This document shows, piece by piece, positions 10,501-22,559 of a DNA stretch of 64,000 nucleotides. Origin of the DNA: Areca catechu (lineage: Eukaryota; Streptophyta; Magnoliopsida; Arecales; Arecaceae). A model generated the notes under the pieces. The model searched no databases. It was not told where the DNA came from and worked only from the letters and a program-made list of their open reading frames with translations. Position numbers and translations under genes: made by a program. Numbering within the stretch: the stretch's first letter is position 1; the number at the start of each line of letters is the position of its first letter. Location: positions 130,554,112 through 130,618,111 of the forward strand of contig CM038047.1 in NCBI GenBank assembly GCA_021397845.1, written 5' to 3'.

Positions 10501-13500
10501 TTCAAGGTTGCCGCACTGGAGATTTACAACTTGGATAAGCCAGTTGCCATGCTGGCACTGAAGAGAGGGCTCAGGACTTCCCGCCTGACCTATACACTGG
10601 ACAAGAAGCCATCGAAGACGTACTCCGAACTCCATATTTACAAGTACATCCGTGTCGAGGAGGCGGACCGCACCAGGAGGGAGCTGGACGGGAAGATGCT
10701 GAAGAAACCTCCTGGGGAGACGTCCGGGGTGCGGAAGCCTGCACCGACCATCCCGAACTTCCGCCAGGGGTCGAAGCCAAAGAGCGGCCCCATCCCTGAA
10801 GAAAGATACACACCCCTCCTAGCTCCCAGGACGAAGATTCTCGTGGAGATTGAGGGTGAACGCTACCTGCGATGCTTACCCTCGCTGAGGCCGTTTAACG
10901 GCCGCGACAAGATGAAGTACTGCCAATTCCATCGCGACTACGGCCACGATACCGATGAATGCCACCACCTCAAGAGAAATTGAAGATCTGATAAGGGGCT
11001 ACCTCGGAAGGTTCGTGGGGGGCAAGACCCCGGTCGAACCTCAAGCGCTCGCTGCTCTCCCTCCTGTCCCTGCAGTCGACAATCGGCCCACCGAGAAGCC
11101 TGTGAGGATGATATGTTGAGGAATCGAGCGCGCTCCCAAGAGGACCCGGGGAGGAGAGAGTTTGGAAAATGTACTCCCCTTTATGAGGGAGGGAATCTGG
11201 AAATGAAAATGTAAACAATGATGCCTAGTCGTTGAGATGACGATCGCCAAGCATCTTGTAAAACGAATTATGGTCGATAGTAGAAGTTCGACTGATGTCC
11301 TTTTTTACGATGCTTTCTCTAGGATAAATCTGTCCTCTGCTCAACTGAGGCCTGTGCACACTCCCCTCGTCGGTTTTACAGGGGACTCTGTGAGAGTCGA
11401 AGGAGAAATCACTTTCCCGGTCACTACCGGGACACCACCTCGGCAGAGCACCATCATGATGACTTTCACGGTTGTTAGGCTTCCCTCGGCCTACAACGTG
11501 ATTCCTGGTCGCCCCGGCTGCTCGATGTGGTCATTTCCACCAAGCAGCTATTGGTGCAGTTCACTTCTTATGGTATAGGAGAAATGGGGGGCCAACTCAG
11601 CCGATCCAACACTGTCTTCAAGCCGTCCTTGGGGCCAGAAACTCTGAGGAAGACCCAGCGCTGATGACCTCGACCAAAGGGTGCAGGACCCCAGAGGTGG
11701 TCCGGTCGAGCGTCTGTTATCGTACCCACTCGGAATCGACCCGACGAAGACGGTGCAAATTGGGGCCCAGCTGTAAGAGAAGCGGGTACACATGTTAGAA
11801 TTCCTTCGAGCGAACGCAGATGTGTTCGCCTAGACGGCAGCAAATATGCTCGGGATTCCCCCTGACATCATCATCCACAAGTTGAGCATCGACCCGAAGT
11901 GCCGTCCTGTTCGATAGAAGAAGAGAAACTGTCCCGGAAAGGCTACAAGCAATCAATGAGGTGGATAAGCTCCTCGTAGCCGGCTTTGTCCGTGAAGTAC
12001 AATATCCCAGTTGGCTGGCAAATGTAGTCATGGTCAAGAAGAACAACGGGAAGTGGAGGATCTGCGTGGACTACATCGACCTCAGCCGAGCCTGTCCAAA
12101 GGACAGCTTCCCTTTGTCGAAGATCAACCAACTGGTAGACGCCACCTCGGGGCATCGCTTGCTCTCCTTTATGGATGCATGCTCCGGATACAGTCAGATT
12201 CGGATGCATCTAGAGGACGAGGAGCACACTACCTTCATTACTAATCGGGAGATGTACTGCTATTGGATGATGCCTTTCGGCCTGAAAAATGCTGGTGCCA
12301 TGTACCAGCGGCTGGTCAATCTGGTCTTCAAGGACTTGATTGGCTGAAACATGCAAGTATATGTGGATAACATGCTTGTTATGAGCAAGCCGAAGTCAGA
12401 CCATGTCACCGACCTGGCGGAGGCCTTCCATAACCTTCGCCATGAAGCTGAATCCGGCGAAGTGCGCCTTCGGCGTAGCAGCAGGAAAGTTCCTTGGCTT
12501 TATGGCCACCTAGAGGGGAATCGAAGCGAACCCGGAGAAGGTCCAGGCAATTGTCAACATGGAACACCCTACCTCGAAGAAGCAGGTCTAGCGCCTAACA
12601 GGTCGGATTGCCGTCTTGAGCCGGTTCATCTCGAGGTTGGTTGACCGCTGCTTACCTTTCTTCAAGGCGCTGCTACGCAAAGTGCACGACTTTGCCTGGA
12701 CCGAAGAATGCAAGGCAGCCTTTGAGGAGCTGAAGAAGTTCTTGGCATCACCGCCGCTGCTCTCCAGGCCGGAGGAAGGGAAGGAACTCCTGTTGTATCT
12801 AGCGGTCATCCCGGGGGCCGTCAGCTCAGTTCTTGTCCGCACAGATGAGGACGGAGTCCAGAAACCGGTGTACTACGCCAGCAAAATCCTCCGAGATGCG
12901 GAAATTAGGTACACCCGCTCAGAAAAGTTAATTTTTGCTATTTTAATGTCTGCCCAGCGCTTCAGGCCGTACTTCCAAGCGCATCGATCGTGGTCTTGAC
13001 GGACCAACCACTGAGGGCTGTGCTTAGTCGCCCTGACACATCCGGGCGCTTGGCCAAGTGGACGTTGAAGCTCAGCGAATTTAACATCGCATACCGGCCA
13101 AGGCCATCTCAGAAGGCCCAGGTGTTGGCCGACTTCCTGGTCGAGTGCACGGGATTGGCTAAAAAGCAGGAGCAAACCATCCCGGAACATCAGATGGAGC
13201 CCGAGGTCGAGTTTTGGGTCCTCCACGTGGACGGCGCGCCCAATGCGGGCGGGAGCGGAGTAGGCCTCATCCTTGCTAACGGCGATGGGATTGTAGTCGA
13301 GTGTGCACTCTGCTTCCGGTTCGCGGTGATCAATAACCAGGCAGAGTACGAGGCACTCCTCGCGAGGCTGAGAGTCTCCCATGAGCTGGGTGTACCCAAC
13401 CTGAAGGTCTTCACCAACTCCCAGCTGGTGGCCGGGCAGGTTTCGGGAGAATATGAGGCCCGAGATCCCCAGATGATGAAGTACCTGGAGTGGGTCCGCT

Positions 13501-16500
13501 CAAGCACGATAGGCTTTCGGCGCTTTAGCATCTCCCATATCCTTCGCAGAGAGAACGCTCGCGCCGATGCCCTGTCAAGGCTCGCGACCTTGCCGAACTT
13601 GTTACCGGGGCATGCCCACATTGAGTACTTGGAAAATCCAAGCTATGAAGCTCCCGAAGAAGTCCAGCAGGTCGTCCCGAAGCTTAGCTGGATGAACCAG
13701 TACATCAGATACATCATTGACGGTACCCTACCAGCAGATCGAACGGAGGCCGGTCTCATTAAGAAGGTCGCGCGATTCGTCCTGATGGACGGGTAGCTTT
13801 ACCGCGGATCCTACTCCTATCCGCTCTTAAAGTGTCTGAGACTCAGAGGCAGCCTTTGTGCTCCAAGAAATACATGAAGGCCTTTGTGGGAATCATGTCG
13901 GAGGGAGGACACTAGCGTACAAGGCCTTCGTCAGGGATACTACTAGGAAACCATGAGGGAGGATGTCTCCGATTTCGTGAGGAAGTGCTATCATTGCCAG
14001 CGCCATGCCTACATTCGGCGTCAACCAGCGGCGCCACTCTTCCAACTCTCTGTGCCCTGGCCGTTTGTCCAGTGGGGGATGGACATCCTTGGTCCATTTC
14101 CTCCTGCGTCCGGACAATGCAAGTTCCTGATAGTAGCTATTTACTACACCAAATGGATGGAGGCAGAGCCACTAGTATGGATTACTGAAGCCAAGATCCG
14201 TCAGTTCTTTTGGAAGTCGATCATCTGCCGTTTCGGACTCTCCTATGGCATCATCACCGATAATAGACGGCAGTTCGACAACCGAGAGTTTGAGGGGTTC
14301 TGCACCGACCTCGGCATTCATCATCGCTTCACCTTGGTGGCTCACCTCCAGACCAACGGGAAAGCTGAGGTGACCAACCGGACTATCCTCTAGGGACTCC
14401 GAACTAGGTTGGACCAGGCCTAGGGTAGGTGGGCAGAAGAGCTTCTAAGCGTTCTTTGGGCTTACCACACAACTCCCAGGACGGTCATGGATGAGACGCC
14501 CTTCAGCTTTGTCTTCGGTGTGGAAGCTGTCGTCCTGGTCGAACTTGGTGTGCCCACACTACGGGTGGAACAATATGATGAAGCAGAAAATTCGGCCCGC
14601 CTTCTACTCAACTTAGCCCTCGAGAAAACGAGAGACAAGGCTCGACTCCGGATGGCAGCCTACCGGCAGCGGGTAGCTCGGTACTACAACGTGCGGATAA
14701 GGCCAAAGATCTTTCGCCCAGGCGACTTGGTGTTGTGCCAGGCTGAAGCCTCTCAACCCTAGGAGTGCGGCAAGCTCTCGCCGAACTGGGAGGGCCCTTA
14801 TAAGGTGGTCGAGGCTCTTCCCCATGGAGCCTACTATCTAGTGGAGCTGGACAGCGCCAGATTCCCGTGGACTTGGAACTCCAACAATCTGAGAATGTAC
14901 TATCAGTGATGTACGGCTTTCCTCCATTAATGATAAAGTTTCTCTTTGTACAAATCACTTTTACCTTGCAGGAATGTTGCTGCTCGACCCCAGGTCTGGC
15001 AAGCGAAGCTCGGAAACTCCCGAAGCCCAGCACTCTAAGCCCGGTACTTTAAGCTCGGAAACTCCTGAAGCCCGACATCTTAAACTCGGAAACTTCTGAA
15101 GCCCGGAAACTCCCGAAGTCCGGCATCTCAAGCCTGGAAACTCCCGAAGTCCGGCACCTCAGTCACCTGGTGGGCCCACCAAGTGCAGCATCTTGGCTCG
15201 GTCGTACCACGGGCGCTTGGAGATGGTTCCACCCGAGGTCGCCTAGACTTCTTCCGAGGAAGCACACGAAGCCCCACCACCATGCTGCCTTATGTGGTGG
15301 GGACGACTCAACAAGTTAAGGACTTCCTTCCTAATCGCCCTGCGTACTCGGAGCTCGGCAGGAAAGAGCCTCAAGGCAAGACGCCTCAGCAAAGACTTGT
15401 ACGTGGGCGGTCAAAAAGAGAAGAAAAGGAAGGAGTTGCTAGAGCATTGAAAATGCGAAAGAACACAAGTAAAATAGGATAGAAGGAAACTTCATTAAGA
15501 ATTTTCAAGATTTCATATTATCTCTGGGCCCCGATAGGCCGGCCGGCCCAGAAAGAAGCAAAGAAAGAAAAAGTACAAAAGGGGACTCCTATGCTACTTC
15601 TCTGGCTCCTTCCTGGGACGGCGCTCAGGTTGGGCGACGTCTTCTGGGACCTCTGGCGGTGGGGCTACGTCTAGGACCTCCGGCGGCGGGGGTACGTCGA
15701 CGGCAGCCGCGGGTTTCTCCGATTCGGCCACGACCAAAATTAGGCCCCCGCACGGAGCGGCCGGGAAGGCAAGCCCATCCTAGCTTATGTCTGGAACAAG
15801 CTCCGCCACCCTGGACCGGCAGAACTCGTATCCCTTGAAGAACGAGTTTGTGGCCAGTTCGTGGAACTCAGCATCGAATTCTTCCGAGGCCTTGTAGTTT
15901 GGCACTGCCTCAACAGCCTCCTTTGCGGCCTCCATTAAGGCCACTGCCCCCGCAGCCTTCTCCTTGGAGGCAGTGGCCCACTCCTGTGCCGCCTCTAGTT
16001 GAGCTCGGAGAGTTTGAGCCTGCTCCCTCTACTGGGCCACTTCAGCCTTGAGCTCCTCCACTCTGGCCTCCCTGGCCTTGAGCTCCTCGGCCCGGCATCT
16101 GACCCAATCCCTCTCCCGAGCCAAGGACTCCTCCAGGCCCTTGAGGTGCCTCTCGGCGCTCGCCGCCTCGGCCCTCAGCTCTTTATTCTTTTGTTCGGCC
16201 TCCCAGGCCGCGTCCGTTTTCAACTTGACCTCGGCCACCAGCGAGTCAATCTGTTGCGTTTTCTGCCTATCCCTCTTGGTCAAGTTCAAGCAGTAGTCTC
16301 GGATGAGCAAGAGGTCCGCCTCAAGCTGCACCAAAGAAGACATCAGCCATACAAAAAAAGAAAGAAAACAAAAAGAAGAAAAAGAAAGAATAAAAGACAA
16401 GAATACCTACCGAGAAGAGTTGCGGAAAGGTGCCAAGGATGGCGTCGACCAGAAGCCTTCCCGCTTTTTCTCGCCGATCGCGCGGTTGGACAGCGAAGTC

Positions 16501-19500
16501 CATCATGCGCTCGGTGAGTGCCCGATTTCGGACCGAGGAGTTCGGTGCCACCTCGAAGGGCAACTTGTGGGACCAACGAGGAGTCTGATGCAGATATATC
16601 AGGATAGCCGCCAGCCAAGTACTGCTTCAACCTTATTACCCTCCACCTTTGAATTCAGTATTGCATCATTTACACTTCCAGTAATGCCGACCCGAGAGCA
16701 TCTCTCCATGTAACCAGCCAATGTCCCGCTCCAGATCCTTCCTTCTTGATGGATCTATACATGAATATTTAAGTTACATATAAGGTCAATAATAATGTTT
16801 ATTAATTAACACTTTATTAATCTAATTTTAAAATTTAATTTATTTTTTTATTTTTTATTTAAAAAATTTAAAAAATAAAGAAAAATAAAAAAAATTTAAA
16901 TTTTAGATTCATATAGGATTCTATCATACATGCTACATATATTTTTTTAAGATCCTAGAAATGCATTAAAAGTCAATTTTTTTTCAATTTAAGATCTCCG
17001 GCACATCAAAACTTGAATAAATCGACATGAAATTTATAGTGAGAGTAGCTTACGAGTCCTAGATTAATAATATATAATTACAGTTTTTTTTTCTAATTAT
17101 TTTTTTAATTAATTTATTAATCCAAAATTAATTTTTAATTTAAAAAAATTATATACTTAATAAAAAATCAAGATTTTAGTATCATTGTGTAGATCTATCC
17201 TAGATCTACCACATACTCTAAAATCATAGCCAACAAATAAATTTTGATAGCATTTCTTTTTAATTTTCTATTTTGCATGGATTTTAATAAAAAATGATAC
17301 GAAAGAGGAAAATATGGAAAAAGAAAGGTATACATACCTTGATTCTACCTTCCTCTTCGACTTCTGCAGGTTTGATTGGGTTGAAAAGGATTAAGAAATT
17401 TTTTTTTCCGTTGTTTTTCTTTCCGCAGCTTTGCAGCAGAGAGCTCCTCTCTTAAAACTCAAGGCCGCTTCCCTCTCAAAGCACATCACATGGCTACAGT
17501 AGCCATGTGACAAAACAAAAAAAGCTCCCACCTGCCCCCTTCCGCTCGAATCGGGTCGAACCGGCCGGTTTGGGCCCGTTTTGACCGGTTTAGCACCAGT
17601 TCGACCCCAGGTCCGGTTCGGTGCGGTAAAGATTTTTTTTTTGATTTTTATGGGGCTGTGCCGATTTATATGGCTTAACCGTGCCAATCGGTCACCGGTT
17701 CGGTTCGGTACGCCCCGAACCGGCCGGTTCGGTGCGGTAAAGATTTTTTTTTTTGATTTTTATGGGGCTGTGCCGATTTATATGGCTTAACCGTGCCAAT
17801 CGGTCACCGGTCCGGTTCGGCATGGTTCGGAAAACCCTAGTTTCTGCTTTTATTGTTTGTGCATGACATTGCATATTAGGGTTCCTTATGGTTGTCCTAT
17901 GTAATCATGCTTCTAGATTAAAAGAAGAAAAAAAAATTGAAAGACTTAAAATTTGCTTGGGTTGATGTTGATGACTGGTTGTTTATTTGTATTTAGTATT
18001 GTTAGAATTGTGATTATTAGATAGATAGAAGTTGATTTAGCTTGAGAAGTATCCAACATAGATCATGACTGTGATACTTGATTGCTGCAAATACTTTGGC
18101 CAAATTTATCTTCCATTAAATACCAAATTTCTAGCCTATCCAGGTATTAGGATAGTCAACCTGATTGCAATATGCATTGTACCTTTCGTTGTTCTCTCTA
18201 AACCAAAGTTTGTCTTTGGCTAGGTTGATGTTTTGTTCACAAGGGTAGGTCATCCTAATAGGGGTGATCTTTGTTGTTAGAATCTTGGGAGTTACGGTTC
18301 GACTCATCTGATTCGAGTCGATTCAGCCCGTGGCCAAGTCGAACCATAGGGGAGAATCGGAAATTAAAAAGGATCGTACCTGTATCACCTACTCATGGGA
18401 TGAATCGTTGTCATCGACAGATCATCTGAGTCCATTGATTCTAAAAAAGAAGGTTGAAATCTTTCAAAATTTCTTGAAAATCCTTTTGTTGAAGGAAGTC
18501 GATGTATTTCAACCCCTATCAACTTCTCTTCTCCCATTCTTTCTCTTGTTCTTTGATTTCTCTCTCTACTGGTGCGACTGTCGCTTTTCCAAGCTTCAAC
18601 AAGCGGAGGAGGTCCATGCTCTCTTCGTCTCTCTTCCATGTTCGTCTTCCCTAAGAGGTTGTTTCGAAGCCCTTCAGCCCAAACTAAGCTTCACCATCTT
18701 CCCTAGGAGGCTCGTTCGAAGCTGTCATCGTTGCTGTCTTCCCCAAGAGGTGTGCTTGAAGCTCCTATTTGAAGTCCCTATTCGTCGCCTTTTCCAAAAA
18801 GTCGTTTGAAGCTCCTGTCCGAGGCCCTGTTCGTCATTTTCGATCGAGAGAGATGCATGAGCGGGAGGTGGATTTTGAGATGAGCGGGAGGTGGATTTTG
18901 AGAGATGCCGAGAAGGATTTTTTTCTCTTCGACCTGTTTCCTCTTTGTTCGATCGAGAGATAGTGGGTTGTGGTCCACTGGTTTTAAGAGCCCAGAGTTT
19001 TAATAAGTAAGATTTAACCTTTTAGATACTTAATAATTTTTTTAATTAATTAATTATTTTTATAATAGTTTTTATTTTTTAATTTTAATTTTTTATTTTG
19101 ACCGTACTTTTTATCGAATCATGCCACCTAAAAGAAAAGTTAAGACTGTGGATCCAACTTGTGATTATTACAAAAAATTCAAAAAAATTCGATGATGGTA
19201 AAGGAAAAAGAGTTTTTGGGAAGGAGTTAATAGAATGAAAGATTACTTTGCGGGTACTCATAATAATGTTTCTCTTTGTGCTCAAGTTCTCGAAGAAATT
19301 CAATTTTTTTTAAAAAAATTGTTGGAGAAAATAAATTGAGAAAAATTTTGGTGATAATGTTGAGTGTTTTGAAGAAGAAGAGTCAAATGCAAAAATAAGG
19401 AAGGGCACTATGAATTCATTTGTAATTAAAGGCAGGAAAAATACACCTAAACAACGGATAATAAATGAAATTGTTCAAAAAGGGAACTAGTAGTTAGGGA

Positions 19501-22500
19501 TATTTGTAGGATTTTATATGGACATGCATTGGCCTTCAATTTGGTTAAAAGTCTTTTATTTGCTCAAATGGTGAAATCTATTGATGAGTATGGAAGGGGA
19601 TTGAAACTCTTCTCGTATCATGAAGTTAGAGTTACTTTTTTGAAGGAAGAGGTTGAATGTAATAATGAAAGTTTAGTAAAATATCAAGATGAGTGGAAGA
19701 AAATAGGATGTTCAATCATGTTTGATAGTTGGACTGATAGAAAGAGTTGGTGTATTACCAATTTTTTTGTAAATAGTCCAAGAGGGATTGTGTTTCTTAA
19801 ATCATCGGATACCTCTGATATTAGAAAGGATTCAAATAAGTTGTTTGAATTGCTCGACAGCTTAGTAGAGGAGATTGGAGAGGACAATGTAGTTCAAGTG
19901 GCGATGGATAATGCCTTTGCTTATGTTGGTGCAGGTAGATTCTTAGAAGAAAAGAGAAAGCATCTTTTTTTGTCTCCATGTGTGGTAAATTGTTTAGATT
20001 TAATACTTAGTGATATTAGAAATATTATGGTTATTTTTAATACACTTGGCAAGGCAAGGCAAATTATAGTTTATATTTATCATCATACTTTGGGTTCTTA
20101 AGTTTATTTAGAAAATATTCTAAGAACAAGGAATTGATAAGACCAGCGGTTATTAGATTTGTCACATCCAATCTGACTTTGAGAAGCATATTTGATAGAA
20201 AGATTGTTATAAGGGCTATGTTTGCTTCAGAAAAATGGACAATAAGTATTTATGCATGTAAATTTGAAGCTAGAAGAGTTCAAGAAATTGTATTGAGTGA
20301 TAATAGATTTTGGAAAGCTACAAAATATTATTTGAAGTATGTCCTGTGGTAAAAGTGTTGAGACTTGTTGATGGAGATGCAAAACTTGTTATGGGTTATA
20401 TTTATGACGCAATGTATCGAACAAAGGAACAAATTGGCAAAAATTTCAACAATGTGAACAAGAGGTCATGATAGGATTTGGGAGATAATTGACACTTGTT
20501 GGGATTTGCAACTCCATAGACTACTCCATGTGGTGACATATTATCTAAATCCCATGTAAGTCATACTTAATTTTTAATTTCTATTATTCTATTAATAATT
20601 TTTTCAAAAAATTAATTTATTTTTCAATTTTTTAATCATTAGGTTTCAATATGATTTTAATTTTAATGCTGATGCTAAAATAAAAATTAGATTGTTCAAG
20701 ATGACTGAGAGGATGTATCCAGATGTTGAGACAAGAGTCATCATTGATTCATAACTTGATAAATTTAGGAAAGCTGAGGGTTTATTTAGGATGGATATGG
20801 CGGTATCGACAAGAAATAAAAAACAGCTGGATATTAACCTTTAAAATTTATGAATTTATTTTTACTTATCTAATTTTTATTTCCAAAATTTGAAATTTAA
20901 TTTATTTTAATTTATTTGTCTAGCTCTATTGTGGGATATTTTTTAAGAATAGTGCAAAGAATTTCAAAGGCTAGCAATTCGAGTTCTAAGTCTTACTTGT
21001 AGTGCCACTGGGTATAAAGAAATTGGAGCACATTTGAGCATATTCGTTCTAAAAAAAGGAATTGTTTGGAGCAACAAAAGTTGAATACTTTGGTGTTTGT
21101 CAAGTATAATATTCAACTTAAGATGAGACAACAAAAAAGACAAAGGGAGAGACATATGATCTGATATGCTTATCAGATATAAAATCGGATGATGAGTGGA
21201 TAACCAAACAAGAAGAGCCATGTTTATTGGATGATGTATCTTGGTTAGATGCAAATAAATGTTTTATTTTTGATGAGGTACCTAATAACAGGAAAAGGAA
21301 GAGAGATATACAATTTTTTTCAATTTTTTTAATTTTTGAACATTTGCATTTTTTTTTATTTTTGTTGATTCTTAAAATATTTTTGTAGGATAAAGAACTT
21401 AAATCTTGGTGGTATATGTAAAGAGAAAGAAAAAGGTTGTTGATGAAGATATTAAAGTGATAGAAGGTGATGATGAAGAAGAGGAGGAAGAAGAAGAGAA
21501 TCAAGAGATGATTATGCTTGAAGAAGATGATGACGATGATGGCAGCGGTGATGACATTAGCTTTGGAAATGATTATGGTGATTGAAAATTCTATTTATTG
21601 TTTGAGACTTTGAGTGAAGGGTACACCGCATATGTTTTAGATTTACATTTACTATTTTAAAGTTAAACTTATCTATTCTTTTTGAGTGTTCATTGATTAA
21701 TAGATGTGTATACATTTTCATTATGCTTTTATTTTAATGTTTCTTAAATTATTTTGCTATACGAATTATTCAGTATTGACCATAATGGGATTCGGACACA
21801 TATCTTTTACCATGGAGGCAAGTGTCTTCTATTTAGACGATGTAATTATCATTCATTACATTTTTATCATTTTCATAATATAAATTTTGTTTTTATACTA
21901 ATTTTTATTATTTTGTATATAAATTAAATTTGGTAATGAATTTTATGAGTTGAGTCATGATTCGAGTCACGATTCAAATCAAGTCATGGATGATTTACAA
22001 GTCGGATTCCGATTTAACAACTATGGGGTGATCTAGTATGGCTGCTATTATCTATACTTCATATTAATTGAAGTGGCCTTATCAGTTGCATAGCATTTCA
22101 TTTTATGTAAGGGGCTGTTTCATTGCTTACAATTGGATAGCCTCAAAGTCTGAGTGACTTGCTAATTGAGATGACCTATTGTCTTGACAATAGAACTTGC
22201 CTCCTATGAAGAACGGTGGCCCTCCTTTTTCTCTCCCCCCTACTCTCTCCTTTTATCCCCTTTTCCTTTCTCTCATCCTTCTCATTAGATTGTTGTAGAC
22301 TTAGCTATATCTAGTTGGATACAGTGACTCGCCTTCACCTCCCTTGCTCCTCCCTTTTAGCTAACTCCCTCTATAGCCTCTTCCTCTCCCTCTCCACCCA
22401 TTGCTTTGGCTATCCCCCCTGCCTCCCCGGTTACATCCCATTTTCTGTAACACCTCTTTCTCTCTCTTGCAATCTTCATCCTATCCACTAGCTGCTTTGT

Positions 22501-22524
22501 TAACCCCTCTATCTCTCTTAAATT

Positions 22525-22559
<35 letters not shown>

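Larger units (their letters stand above)
7957..16590 (+). mobile_element. decayed Tat-lineage Ty3/gypsy retrotransposon in p24 intron 1
   Basis: In order on the + strand: a GC-rich LTR-like region with a 69-bp minisatellite, a primer binding site, gag, retropepsin, reverse transcriptase, RNase H, a second archaeal-type RNase H, and integrase. A spliced antisense gene follows. The second RNase H and the antisense post-pol gene are hallmarks of the Tat lineage. Every coding block carries stops or frameshifts. No copy of the left LTR-like region occurs on the right, so the 3' LTR is missing. Similarity to the element stops at about 16590, inside the antisense gene. The left boundary at 7957 (TGATGTGGCAGG) is a guess based on the onset of GC-rich sequence. 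Confidence 0.75.
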
